A stretch of DNA of 64,000 nt from Chryseobacterium sp. G0186 (lineage in GTDB: Bacteria; Bacteroidota; Bacteroidia; Flavobacteriales; Weeksellaceae). Below the pieces are notes generated by a model. The model saw only the letters and a program-made list of their open reading frames with translations, was not told where the DNA came from and did no database searches. Made by a program: the position numbers and the translations under genes. The DNA is taken from contig NZ_CP033918.1 of NCBI RefSeq assembly GCF_003815675.1, positions 1,736,001-1,800,000 of the forward strand. Reading direction: 5' to 3'. Below, in pieces: positions 8,725 to 17,458 of this stretch (position 1 is the first letter of the stretch; every line of letters starts with the position of its first letter).

Positions 8725-10494
8725 TTAGTACATCTTTTCTATAATATCTGCATATTTTTTAAGAACTACATTCCTTTTTACTTTCAATGTAGGGGTGATT
8801 TCTCCGGTATTGATATCAAATTCTGCGGGCATTAAGGTGAATTTCTTCACTTTTTCATAGTCGGAAAGGTGATTTTGGAGCTCCTTTACTTTTTCTTTAT
8901 AAAGGTTAATAATCTTTTCATTTTTTACAGTTTCCTCCCAGTTTGTAAAAGGAATATTATTCTTCTTGACGTAGTCCTGTAAAAACTCAAAGTTCGGAAC
9001 AATTAATGCTGAAACAAACTGTCTTCCTTCTGCCACCAACATGATCTGCTGGATAAAATTATTATTGGTCAGAAGATTCTCAATCTGTTGCGGGGCAATG
9101 TACTTTCCGTTGGAAGTTTTCATCAGATCCTTGATTCTATCCGTGATAATCAGGTTTCCTTTATCATCAAACATCCCTGCATCACCGGTTTTAAACCAAC
9201 CGTCTTCTGTAAATACTTTCTCTGTTTCCTCAGGTTTATTGTAATATCCCTTCATGATTCCGTTTCCTCTAGCCTGAATCTCATCACTTTCTCCGATACG
9301 AATTTCTACGCCTGGCAAAGGTTTTCCGCTGGTAGCGTGTTCAAAATGAGTTAAAGGAAAAAGAGTTAAAGTAGCAGTTGTTTCTGTTAATCCATAACCA
9401 ACAGTTACATGGATTCCTACAGATTCAAAGAATTTTGTTACTTCAGGAGATAAAGAGGCTCCTCCACAAGGTAAGAACCATAGTCTGCCACCCATTTTAT
9501 TTTTGATCTTGCTGAAGACCAATGCATCAGCAACAGATTCCTTTAATTTTAACCCAAAAGGAATTGGTTTTTCATTTCTTCTTAATTCTGCAGTTTCCCA
9601 TCCGGTTTTTAAGGCCCAGTCAAATATTTTTTTCTTTAGAGACGACCCTTCTTCTGCTTTTTCTAAAACTCCGGCATATACCTTCTGGAAGAATCTTGGT
9701 ACCGCACACATCGTGGTAGGTTTTACCTCTTCCAGTGCTTTTGCTATATTTTTCGGGTCTTCAAGGAAATATACTCTCGCTCCACCATATAAGCAAAGTA
9801 AGCTCCAGCTTCTTTCAAAGACATGGCTTAATGGTAAAAATGCAAGGGAAAGTTCTTCTTCAAAGTTTTTAAACTTAAAAAATTCAAAGTGAGCATCAAA
9901 TGCCTTAATGAAGTTTCCGTGGGTAAGCATTACCCCCTTTGGTGTTCCGGTTGTTCCGGAAGTATAAATAAGGGTTGCAGTATCATCATTTTCTTTTTTA
10001 CAGATCTCTAACTTTGGGGAAGACTTTGCAATAAAATCTTCAAGATAAAAACTGTTGAATTCTTTCTTGATCCATACTGCCTTTTTAGAAACAATGATGG
10101 TTTCAAGATGATTTTCCTCTTTATGTAAAAGATCCAGACAAGCATCGTACTGCATCTGGTTTCCTACTAAAACAACCTTGGATCCTGAGTCATTAATGAT
10201 ATGTTCTGCCTGTTCTGCATTGTTCGTAGAGTAAATAGGGACAGTAATCGCTCCAATAGCCATTGCAGCCAGGTCTACGATCATCCACTCAGAGGAATTG
10301 TCTGAGTAAATAGCTACTTTATCATTCTCCTGAACTCCCGAATCCCTCAATGCATTGGCTGTTTTAAAGACAATCTCACTGAATTTTTTCCAGCTGAGCT
10401 CTTTCCAGGCTTCATCTTTCTTTTTAAAACCGATAGCCGCTTTTATAGGATGTTTTTCTACATTTTTAAGGATTATTGCCTCTGCAAGATTCAT
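8725..10494 (-). CDS. Long-chain fatty-acid-CoA ligase (AMP-binding)
   Basis: A 589-aa adenylate-forming enzyme. The AMP-binding P-loop TLIYTSGTTGTPKGVMLTHGN lies near residue 175, VGYGLTETTATLT is the A5-like motif, and GWFKTGDAGMFDDKGNLIITDRIKDL is the hinge region. The length fits the FadD15/FAA-like group of bacterial long-chain acyl-CoA synthetases. It overlaps the upstream epimerase-like gene by 4 nt, so the two are co-translated and may act on the same lipid (inference). Confidence 0.92.
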   Translation of the reverse strand: MNLAEAIILKNVEKHPIKAAIGFKKKDEAWKELSWKKFSEIVFKTANALRDSGVQENDKVAIYSDNSSEWMIVDLAAMAIGAITVPIYSTNNAEQAEHIINDSGSKVVLVGNQMQYDACLDLLHKEENHLETIIVSKKAVWIKKEFNSFYLEDFIAKSSPKLEICKKENDDTATLIYTSGTTGTPKGVMLTHGNFIKAFDAHFEFFKFKNFEEELSLAFLPLSHVFERSWSLLCLYGGARVYFLEDPKNIAKALEEVKPTTMCAVPRFFQKVYAGVLEKAEEGSSLKKKIFDWALKTGWETAELRRNEKPIPFGLKLKESVADALVFSKIKNKMGGRLWFLPCGGASLSPEVTKFFESVGIHVTVGYGLTETTATLTLFPLTHFEHATSGKPLPGVEIRIGESDEIQARGNGIMKGYYNKPEETEKVFTEDGWFKTGDAGMFDDKGNLIITDRIKDLMKTSNGKYIAPQQIENLLTNNNFIQQIMLVAEGRQFVSALIVPNFEFLQDYVKKNNIPFTNWEETVKNEKIINLYKEKVKELQNHLSDYEKVKKFTLMPAEFDINTGEITPTLKVKRNVVLKKYADIIEKMY

Positions 10495-11504
10495 TTCTTC
10501 AGCTTTTTGTCGTTAATATAATTATTCAGGTGAAAGTCTATGCTTTCTTTTGTTGGAATGAACTTATAGTTCAGTTTTTCCTTGACTTTGTGATTGGAAA
10601 TGGTGTTGAATGAAGAGATTGCCTCAATATTCGATTCTGTGGCCATCTTCAGTTTTGGAATCAGCCATCCGAAAAGGGTATTGGCCAGTTTTCCTATATT
10701 TAATACGGATCTTGAAAGGATTTTTGCTTCTTTTAGACCTAAACGGGTTCTGATTTGTCGGGCAAGATCTGCATATTTATTATTTTCGGAAACAATGATA
10801 AACCGTTCTCCAAAAATGTTTTTATCCATCAGTTCTATAGCCGTTTTGGCAACATCCCTCACATCTACATAGGCAGAACCGCCCGCAAATGTAAAACTGT
10901 TGTCTTCAAAGGTTGAAAAAAGCTCGCCGCTACTTTGAGTCCAGTTTCCGCTTCCTATAATCATTCCGGGATTGATAATAACTGTATTCAATCCTTCCGC
11001 AGAGGCTCTCCAGACTTCCATTTCGGATAGATGTTTTGAAATAGCATATGCAGAATGATCTAATTTTGGATTAAACTCAGATTCTTCGTCCAGTTCTCCT
11101 TTTTCGTTAAAGTTATCTAAAACAGCAACAGAGCTTACATGCAGAAATTTCTTAACCTCGGATCCCTCACAGGCAAATAACAGGTTTTCTGTACCCTTGA
11201 TATTGGTATGGTACATTTCTTTTTCATCTTTGGGATGAAAGCTCACTTTTGCGGCACAGTGGTAAACCTCATCTACCCCATTCAGAGCATCCTGTAAAGA
11301 GTCAATATCATCAAAATCGACATTAACCCATTCAATTTTATTAAAAAAATCATCAGGACTCTCCGTATAAAAGCTGTATGAATGCCTTACTTCGTTTAAA
11401 TTGCTGCCCGGTCTCTTGGAAGCACGCACATTTTTACCTCTTTTCAGAAGCTCCAATACGATTATTCTTCCCAGGATTCCGGTTGCACCCGTTACAAAAA
11501 CCAT
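10491..11504 (-). CDS. NAD-dependent epimerase/dehydratase (extended SDR)
   Basis: A 337-aa extended short-chain dehydrogenase. The N-terminal Rossmann motif is TGATGILGRIIV, and the catalytic Tyr-x-x-x-Lys is YAISK (about residue 152). NPGMIIGSGNW follows, as in 3-beta-hydroxysteroid dehydrogenase-like proteins. Its start precedes the acyl-CoA ligase with a 4-nt overlap (ATGA). Substrate unknown; pairing with an acyl-CoA ligase suggests lipid or hydroxy-acyl chemistry (inference). Confidence 0.88.
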   Translation of the reverse strand: MVFVTGATGILGRIIVLELLKRGKNVRASKRPGSNLNEVRHSYSFYTESPDDFFNKIEWVNVDFDDIDSLQDALNGVDEVYHCAAKVSFHPKDEKEMYHTNIKGTENLLFACEGSEVKKFLHVSSVAVLDNFNEKGELDEESEFNPKLDHSAYAISKHLSEMEVWRASAEGLNTVIINPGMIIGSGNWTQSSGELFSTFEDNSFTFAGGSAYVDVRDVAKTAIELMDKNIFGERFIIVSENNKYADLARQIRTRLGLKEAKILSRSVLNIGKLANTLFGWLIPKLKMATESNIEAISSFNTISNHKVKEKLNYKFIPTKESIDFHLNNYINDKKLKK

Positions 11505-11860
11505 TAATTATTTTACTTGATTGCTGACTAAAATATGACAATATTTTCTATCCTACAATTCTTCAGGTTCCTGCAAAAGTTACTTTGAAAAACTGCTTTT
11601 GCAAATTTGCGATTTTTAAAGCAAAATTCAACTTTATTTAACCAATATTATCATTCTGAAAGCAATAAAAACAAGAACCTCGAGATTTCCAACTCTTCCG
11701 AATACTACAGTTGAAGACTCGAAAATCACATCCTCTGCAGAGGTGGCAAAAATTCTTTGAATTTTTGCCGGATGATTCCACTATGCTTCTATTTAAATTC
11801 AAAAGTCCTGAAAATATTATAAATACTTCCAGGACTTTTTATCATTAAAAATTTTATTTC
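11505..11860. other. Intergenic region with two hairpins
   Basis: No gene is seen in these 356 nt. It holds a perfect 11-bp hairpin with a 3-nt loop (11745-11769, arms GGCAAAAATTC/GAATTTTTGCC) and the terminator listed at 11801-11839. The first 200 nt are AT-rich and should contain the promoter of the epimerase gene, but no full TAnnTTTG/TTG pair was found. Confidence 0.6.
11801..11839 (-). terminator. Terminator of the graspetide ligase operon
   Basis: Ten-bp arms AAAAGTCCTG (11801-11810) and CAGGACTTTT (11830-11839) around an AT-rich loop, just after the stop of the second ATP-grasp gene. The minus strand ends in a T-run. Confidence 0.7.
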
Positions 11861-12865
11861 TTACACTAAAACCACATTATTTCTTCTTGGCGCCTTATCA
11901 CAAAGAACATCTGCAATACTTTTAGAAATAAGATTTCCCTCGGTAAGGTTATCCAGCCAGAAGAATTCTCCTGCCGCATTGATCTCGATAAAGTAATATT
12001 TATCTTCAGGAGAGACAATAATATCTATTGCTCCATAATCCACATTATAAATATCCAGAAGTTCCAGAAGCTTTTCTTCAACATCCCTCGGAAGCTCTGT
12101 TCTGCTCCATTTATCAAGCAGATTGACCCCGTCTTTTCTCCAGTCAACCTTAGCATCTTCAAATTGCTGGGAATCGACTTCAAAAGCGTAGACATCTCTT
12201 CCTACGATGGTAACACGAAGTTCTTTTTTCTTTTCAATCATTTCCTGAAACTGCATGGGGCAATACAAAAGTGAATCCAGTTCTTCAAGTTTATCTTCAT
12301 TAACAATATTGGTAAACACCACATTTTCTACTCCGTCTTCATAAATAGCAAATCCGGTTTGCATTTTAGCCACCACATTTTGATGCTTCAGAATAAATTT
12401 CTTTGCTTCTTCGGGATTGTTTGTAAGACAGGTATCCGGAACTGAAAGACCAAGTTTGTGGGCTATTTTCAATTGTTCTTCCTTACTGTCTAACCTTCTG
12501 TAAACGCTTGGCTTCCCTAATGAATAGGCATCAATAGACTCAAGAAAACCAAATAATGTATTGCGGATTTCACCCATTACTGCACCGAAAAATTTCGCAT
12601 CAATTTCTTCTCTCAAGCCTTTACCAATGTTGTAGGCTCGTCGGTACCAAACTGCCGAAATATCATCCAAACGGTACTTTTTAGAGGAAGTCTCAAGGAA
12701 GGTTATCCATTCTCCATCTTCAAAAATGGTAGATAACTTGTTTTCCAGAGGGTATAAATCAACATCAAAACGAATCACTTCACAATTATTGTTCTCGATG
12801 AATTCTGTTGCTTTTTCAATTGAAAAATTATCTGCAGTATGTGTTATAATTAAAATTTTATTCAT
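11861..12865 (-). CDS. MvdD-like ATP-grasp graspetide maturase
   Basis: A 334-aa ATP-grasp ligase of the microviridin/marinostatin maturation type. Such enzymes activate Asp/Glu side chains of a precursor peptide as acyl phosphates and close them into omega-ester or omega-amide rings with Ser/Thr or Lys. Seen: N-terminal ILIITHTADNFSIEKA, then VWYRRAYNIG, an ATP-grasp core with VVAKMQTGFAIYEDGVEN, and the metal/ATP region AIDIIVSPEDKYYFIEIN. A longer in-frame ORF runs upstream to 12985 but overlaps the preceding gene; the ATG at 12865 matches the family start and leaves an 8-nt overlap with it. The order precursor, MvdC-like, MvdD-like is consistent. Which bond each enzyme makes is inferred from family only. 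Confidence 0.9.
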   Translation of the reverse strand: MNKILIITHTADNFSIEKATEFIENNNCEVIRFDVDLYPLENKLSTIFEDGEWITFLETSSKKYRLDDISAVWYRRAYNIGKGLREEIDAKFFGAVMGEIRNTLFGFLESIDAYSLGKPSVYRRLDSKEEQLKIAHKLGLSVPDTCLTNNPEEAKKFILKHQNVVAKMQTGFAIYEDGVENVVFTNIVNEDKLEELDSLLYCPMQFQEMIEKKKELRVTIVGRDVYAFEVDSQQFEDAKVDWRKDGVNLLDKWSRTELPRDVEEKLLELLDIYNVDYGAIDIIVSPEDKYYFIEINAAGEFFWLDNLTEGNLISKSIADVLCDKAPRRNNVVLV

Positions 12866-13814
12866 GGAAATTAATTCTTTTAATGAGATTATCGGCAATT
12901 CTTTCTGCAATGGGAAAGCCCAATTCTTTTTGCAGCATCCCCCACTCTCCCTGTGGATTGACTTCCAGAAAGTAATATTCCCCATCCTGTCCTTTGATCA
13001 TATCAATGGCTCCCATATAAAGTCCCATTTCTTTCATCATGGAAGTCAGGTTCATTTTGACAGGATCAGGCAGCTCATACGCTGACCAGAAATAGTTTTC
13101 ATCACTGAGTCTCCAATCTGCGTTTGTACTGTTATTGATCTTACCTGTGAAGAACGCTCCGTCTACATACATAATCCTCAATTCATATTCTTTTTCAATA
13201 TAAGGCTGGAAAATCATGGGACAATAGGCCAGATCAGAAAGATGCTCCAATGTTTCATCTTCAATGATCATTGTAGACATCATGTTTTCACCATTCATTG
13301 TTTTTTGGGTTACTCCATGAAGCTTTGCAATTGCTTTTCCTGCACAATATTGATGAAAGAATACTGTGATCTTCTCATCATCATTGGAAAAAAGGGTCTG
13401 AGGAATTGTCAGATTATTTCTTTCAGCAATCTTCAGCTGAAGCATTTTGTTTCCATCAATTTTCTTTTCCTTTTCATAAGGATTGATCCATGGAATATTT
13501 TCAAGAGTGGTGATCAGATTATATCGGAGATTCCCATATTCGTTTAGGAAGATTCTTTCATACTCCTGATCAAGTTCTTCAGGAACAGTTATTCTCCACG
13601 CCTTTCTATGCCATACTCCTTTGATGTTATCAGAATGAATTGTTTTTCCGGATTCATCCGTAATTTCAAAGGAATTTTGATTGATACTGATTTTCTGAAG
13701 ATGATTCAGCTGGTCGGAATTCAATCTGAAATAAGGAATATTGTGAGAGGAAAGATATTGAAAGAAGAGATCAATCGTATAAAAATCCTGCGAGTGAGTG
13801 ATACAGAGAATCAT
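12858..13814 (-). CDS. MvdC-like ATP-grasp graspetide maturase
   Basis: A 318-aa paralogue of the next gene. MILCITHSQDFYTIDLFF is the pre-ATP-grasp start, GVWHRKAWRI matches the VW(Y/H)R element, KAIAKLHGVTQKTM lies in the ATP-grasp core, and AIDMIKGQDGEYYFLEVNPQGEW holds the terminal metal ligands E and N. In microviridin loci two such ligases act in turn on one precursor, one making esters and one an amide. It lies 87 nt after the precursor gene, with a hairpin between, and overlaps the MvdD-like gene by 8 nt. No dedicated ABC exporter or acetyltransferase gene is beside them. Confidence 0.9.
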   Translation of the reverse strand: MILCITHSQDFYTIDLFFQYLSSHNIPYFRLNSDQLNHLQKISINQNSFEITDESGKTIHSDNIKGVWHRKAWRITVPEELDQEYERIFLNEYGNLRYNLITTLENIPWINPYEKEKKIDGNKMLQLKIAERNNLTIPQTLFSNDDEKITVFFHQYCAGKAIAKLHGVTQKTMNGENMMSTMIIEDETLEHLSDLAYCPMIFQPYIEKEYELRIMYVDGAFFTGKINNSTNADWRLSDENYFWSAYELPDPVKMNLTSMMKEMGLYMGAIDMIKGQDGEYYFLEVNPQGEWGMLQKELGFPIAERIADNLIKRINFHE

Positions 13815-13828
13815 TTGCCGTTTTTAAT

Positions 13829-13861
13829 AAAAAAGGAAACTTAAACGATAAGTTTCCCTTT
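13829..13861 (-). terminator. Intercistronic hairpin/attenuator between precursor and maturases
   Basis: Arms AAGGAAACTT and AAGTTTCCCTT (one bulge) with a 7-nt loop. On the minus strand the hairpin is followed by six T, as in a rho-independent terminator. It lies after the precursor stop and before the first ligase, so partial read-through would give more precursor than enzyme message. Confidence 0.6.
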
Positions 13862-13901
13862 ATTACAATTTTTGTTAATATGTTACTGTAAAATATTCAT
13901 T

Positions 13902-14123
13902 TTATAGTAGAATAGCATCATCATCTCCATCCGAAGGATACTTCATAGTGTGCTGTAAATCAGCTTGAGGAGAGGTTACAGTGTCAATAGTTGGCTTTGT
14001 AATAGTATCTCTTTCAGGAATTGTAATAATACCTGTTCCTCCTTTTACTGTTTCAGGATCCTTTAATTGTTTTTCAAGAAATGTCGCGAAAAACGGTTTC
14101 TTTTTTGAGTTTTTGTTTTCCAT
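13902..14123 (-). CDS. Microviridin-like graspetide precursor peptide
   Basis: A 73-aa peptide. Residues 10-19 read PFFATFLEKQ, which matches the PFFARFLEQ leader helix recognised by microviridin ligases. Residues 59-69 form the core T-M-K-Y-P-S-D-G-D-D-D, matching the family pattern TxKYPSDx(D/E)(D/E), followed by AILL. Expected product: a tricyclic serine protease inhibitor with Thr59-Asp65 and Ser64-Asp esters and a Lys61-Asp amide (by family analogy). Unlike classical cores, every acidic ring partner is Asp. The region between leader and core is rich in Thr, Pro and Asp. Related Chryseobacterium peptides are known as chryseoviridins; this one appears to carry a single clear core. Confidence 0.9.
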   Translation of the reverse strand: MENKNSKKKPFFATFLEKQLKDPETVKGGTGIITIPERDTITKPTIDTVTSPQADLQHTMKYPSDGDDDAILL

Positions 14124-14160
14124 AAGTAAATATGTTTGTTTTTTTGATAATTCAATACTA

Positions 14161-14194
14161 CAAAATTTTCAACTCATGGAGAAATATTTTTCAA
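14161..14194 (-). promoter_or_regulatory. Possible promoter of the graspetide precursor
   Basis: Minus strand: TTG (14194-14192), a 23-nt spacer, then AAATTTTG (14168-14161), one mismatch from TAnnTTTG. This would give a leader of about 30 nt. Confidence 0.35.
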
Positions 14195-14232
14195 TTTTAA
14201 GAAAATTTTAACATAGTAACAAACGTAAATTA

Positions 14233-15012
14233 TTAGCTTAATCCCAAAAACTGCTTCACAACATCCGCAAAATCAACAGGATTCTCAGCCTGAACCCAAT
14301 GCCCTGCATTTTTAACGGAAATAATTTTAGCTTTTGGAAACTGCTGTTTTATGCCATATTCATCCTGTGGAAGGATATAATTCGATTTTGCTCCTGCAAT
14401 AAATAAAGTATCTCCATCAAAAACTCCAAATTTTACAGCATTGGATACAAATTCGGTATATTTTTCTGATAAAGTCTTCAGATTGAATCTCCAGTTTAGC
14501 TTTTTATTATCATCCCAATACAGGTTCTTTGTTAAAAACTGTATGGTTGATTTTTCAGGGATATATTGATTCAGGACAGCTTCTACGTCATTTCTTGAAC
14601 CCACAGTATTGAAATCAACGCTTTCTAATGCTTTAATGATCCCCTGATGATGTGGTGGATAGGCTTTTGGAGAAATATCCACTACGATTAGCTTTTCCAC
14701 CCTTTCAGGATATTTTATGGCAAACTGCATCACCGCTTTTCCGCCAAGGGAATGTCCCAATACATGAGCCTTTTGGATTCCATAATGATCCATATAGCGT
14801 GCAATGTCATCTGCCAGATCATCATGAGACATCTCATCTGAATGAAAGCTTCTTCCATGATTTCTAAGGTCAATGAGGTGTACCGGAAGATATTCTCCCA
14901 GATCTTTACCAAAGCTTCCCCAGTTATCAAGCATTCCGAATAATCCGTGGAATACTAAAAGTGGCGTTGTTGTTAAATTTTCGCCGAATATTTTTGAGTT
15001 TAAGATTTCCAT
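14233..15012 (-). CDS. Alpha/beta hydrolase, YbfF-like esterase
   Basis: A 259-aa alpha/beta-hydrolase. FHGLFGMLDNWG is the oxyanion region, LRNHGRS follows, GHSLGG carries the nucleophile (Ser88) and NAGHWVQAENP the catalytic His. The overall sequence is close to the YbfF acyl-CoA thioesterase/esterase group. Cytoplasmic; substrate unknown. Its upstream region holds a tandem TTAGAGG repeat. It is 109 nt upstream of the graspetide precursor on the same strand, but a functional link is not supported. Confidence 0.88.
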   Translation of the reverse strand: MEILNSKIFGENLTTTPLLVFHGLFGMLDNWGSFGKDLGEYLPVHLIDLRNHGRSFHSDEMSHDDLADDIARYMDHYGIQKAHVLGHSLGGKAVMQFAIKYPERVEKLIVVDISPKAYPPHHQGIIKALESVDFNTVGSRNDVEAVLNQYIPEKSTIQFLTKNLYWDDNKKLNWRFNLKTLSEKYTEFVSNAVKFGVFDGDTLFIAGAKSNYILPQDEYGIKQQFPKAKIISVKNAGHWVQAENPVDFADVVKQFLGLS

Positions 15013-15040
15013 ATTTTTTTTTAAAATTAGAAATTTGAGG

Positions 15041-15068
15041 TTAGAGGTTAGAGGTTAGAGGTTAGAGG
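15041..15068. repeat. Four tandem TTAGAGG heptamers
   Basis: Four perfect head-to-tail copies between pdxJ and the hydrolase gene. Related TTAGA-rich text occurs at 15905-15935 and, inverted, at 40470-40500. Confidence 0.85.
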
Positions 15069-15176
15069 AAATTAAATTATTTTTTAATTGGGGCGAATAG
15101 GTTTTAAATATTAAAAAAACGTATATAAACTATTCAACATCTGATCTCTAGATTCTCCTATCTGACTTCTTTATTA

Positions 15177-15896
15177 TTACCATTTTGCCAACCTCTTCAA
15201 GTAAGATTGCACAGTATTTTCCAAGCCCATGTAAAGCGCCTCGGAAACTAAAGCATGCCCGATGGACACTTCCAATAGATTCGGAATATTATCTGCAAAA
15301 TATTTTAGATTCTCAAGGCTTAAATCGTGCCCTGCATTGATTCCCAGTCCAAACTCAGTAGCAACAACCGCGGTATCATAATAAGGTTTTATAGCCTTTT
15401 CTTTATTAACAAGATAATCTTTAGCATAAGCTTCAGTATATAGCTCAATTCTGTCTGCTCCTGTCTTGGCAGCATATTCTACCAGTTCCGGCAATGGATC
15501 AAGAAAAATTGAGGTACGGATTCCTGCTTTTTTAAATTCAGCGATGATTTCTGTAAGGTAATCCAAATGTTTTTTGGTATCCCAGCCTGCATTGGAGGTA
15601 ATGGCATCATCTGCATCAGGAACCAAAGTTACCTGTTCAGGTTTTACCTCAAGCACCATATCAATAAAGGACTGATGAGGATTTCCCTCAATATTAAATT
15701 CAGTGGTCACCAATGGTTTCAGATCATAGACATCTTTTCTTGTAATATGCCTTTCATCGGGTCTTGGGTGAATGGTAATTCCCTGTCCTCCAAATTCCTG
15801 AATCTTTATAGCTGCTTCTTTAACACTTGGTGTTTCTCCTCCCCTTGCATTTCTTAAGGTCGCAATCTTATTAATGTTTACGCTTAGTTTTGTCAT
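15177..15896 (-). CDS. pdxJ: Pyridoxine 5'-phosphate synthase
   Basis: PdxJ condenses 3-amino-2-oxopropyl phosphate with deoxyxylulose 5-phosphate to pyridoxine 5'-phosphate. At 239 aa it has normal length. Hallmarks are LSVNINKIATLRNARG at the start (with Thr-Pro-Ser after it), GITIHPRPDERHI, the catalytic FNIEGNP region, LVPDADD, and GINAGHDLSLEN near the end. Cytoplasmic octamer in the family. The 180 nt upstream contain only TTAGA-rich sequence and no clear promoter. Confidence 0.97.
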   Translation of the reverse strand: MTKLSVNINKIATLRNARGGETPSVKEAAIKIQEFGGQGITIHPRPDERHITRKDVYDLKPLVTTEFNIEGNPHQSFIDMVLEVKPEQVTLVPDADDAITSNAGWDTKKHLDYLTEIIAEFKKAGIRTSIFLDPLPELVEYAAKTGADRIELYTEAYAKDYLVNKEKAIKPYYDTAVVATEFGLGINAGHDLSLENLKYFADNIPNLLEVSIGHALVSEALYMGLENTVQSYLKRLAKW

Positions 15897-16077
15897 TTTT
15901 AAATTTAGATGTTAGATATCAGAGTTAGAAATTAGAGAATAATTCTTCTTTACATTTCAATATTTCATTTTCTGTATCATTATTATTTTTTTCAGATATG
16001 AGAAACTAGAAATTTAAAGGTAAATCCAGTTTAGTTTCAATACCTGGCTTCTAGTTTTTCCCTATCTAAACTCAATT

Positions 16078-17340
16078 TTATACTTTTACACTTACCTGCA
16101 TCACCTGAAGTTCAAATTCCTTTGAAGCTACCAGCAAATGGTCAAAAATATCAGCCTGAATCTGCTCGAAATGCTCCCATTTTGAATCATTGGCAAAGCA
16201 GTATATTTCAAGAGGAAGCCCTTGTGGCGTAATCTCCAGCTGACGAACCATTCTGGTTCCGCTTTTTTCAATATCAGGATCGTTTTCTATATATTTCTGT
16301 GCATAATATCTAAAAACTCCGATATTGGTAAGCTGCCTGCCGTTGATTTCCTTATCATTGTGACTCTGGTTTTCTTTTTCTTTTTTTATTTCCTGTCTCT
16401 TTTCTTCCAGATAATCTGCAATTAAATTGATTTCCTTTAGTCGTTCAATATCTTCATCAGTAAGAAATTTAAAGGAATTGATATTGAAGTAAATGGATTT
16501 CTTGATTCTTCTTGTATTGGATTCTGACATCACCTGCATATTCTTGATCTCAGTAGTCAGTAAATCATAGGTAGGAATCGTGGAAACGGTTTTATCAAAA
16601 TTGGTAATCTTTGTTGTTAAAAGATTGATCTCCGTAATATTTCCCTCAATGCTATATTTGGGGATGCTGATCCAGTCACCCACTTTCATATTTTTGGATG
16701 TAGCCACGTGAAGCCCGGTTACAAAACCTAAAATGGTATCCCTGAAAACCAATACCAAAACAGCTGTAATTGCTCCTAAACTTCCTAAAATTGTTCCTCC
16801 TTTAATCCCGAAAATAAGACAGATTCCTATTACAGTAAGCACAAAAATTCCAAAAATCTTTACGGTTTCCGAAATGGCATTAAGGGTCATGATCTTGTAA
16901 TAATCCTGTTTAATTACAAAGTAATTCCTAAAAGCCGTCAATGCCCTGAACAGTAGTCCCGCAATAACAAAAATAGTGGATACTCCCACAATTATTTCCA
17001 ATAATGCAAAGCTTTTGGGATGTCTGTAAAATACCGAAAGCAGTGCATATCCTGCAAAGTTTAATGCTCCTAAATGAACTACAGAATTGGTAATTCTTGA
17101 ATCATAGATTGATTTTAGAACAGGAAATTTTTCCTTATCAAAAAAATATTTGAAAATAGTATTAACAATGAGTTTAAAAACAAAATCCAAAATATAGATC
17201 ATGCCCGCCAGAAATAAAAATTTCAGCATAATCTGAATAGGAAGTGCCAAATCAGGATGTACATGATCCCTCACAAAATAGTGGATCTGATCACTGATAT
17301 TCTGCAGGAAATCCCTGGTATCTTGTATCTCATTTTTCAT
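16078..17340 (-). CDS. Mechanosensitive ion channel (MscS family, YbdG-like)
   Basis: A 420-aa inner-membrane channel. There are about five hydrophobic helices: residues ~40-65, 85-105, 112-132, 150-175 and the pore helix GGTILGSLGAITAVLVLVFRDTILGFVTG near 185. The cytoplasmic beta domain follows at once with KVGDWISIPKYSIEGNITEINLLTTKI, typical of MscS, and the long C-terminal domain matches YbdG-type proteins. Role: release of turgor on hypo-osmotic shock (family knowledge). It stands divergent to the DUF456 gene. Confidence 0.9.
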   Translation of the reverse strand: MKNEIQDTRDFLQNISDQIHYFVRDHVHPDLALPIQIMLKFLFLAGMIYILDFVFKLIVNTIFKYFFDKEKFPVLKSIYDSRITNSVVHLGALNFAGYALLSVFYRHPKSFALLEIIVGVSTIFVIAGLLFRALTAFRNYFVIKQDYYKIMTLNAISETVKIFGIFVLTVIGICLIFGIKGGTILGSLGAITAVLVLVFRDTILGFVTGLHVATSKNMKVGDWISIPKYSIEGNITEINLLTTKITNFDKTVSTIPTYDLLTTEIKNMQVMSESNTRRIKKSIYFNINSFKFLTDEDIERLKEINLIADYLEEKRQEIKKEKENQSHNDKEINGRQLTNIGVFRYYAQKYIENDPDIEKSGTRMVRQLEITPQGLPLEIYCFANDSKWEHFEQIQADIFDHLLVASKEFELQVMQVSVKV

Positions 17341-17458
17341 TACAGCAAATTTATAAAATTAAGAATGATGAATTTACTATTCATAATCAATTTTCATCCC
17401 AAATTTTAAAACTGGCTATCAATTTACTTTTTTCATATCTTCGTTCATATTAAAAAAA

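Noticed and set aside
12866-12985. N-terminal extension of the MvdD-like ligase
   Set aside because: The extra 40 residues overlap the end of the MvdC-like gene in another frame. The family start matches the ATG at 12865.
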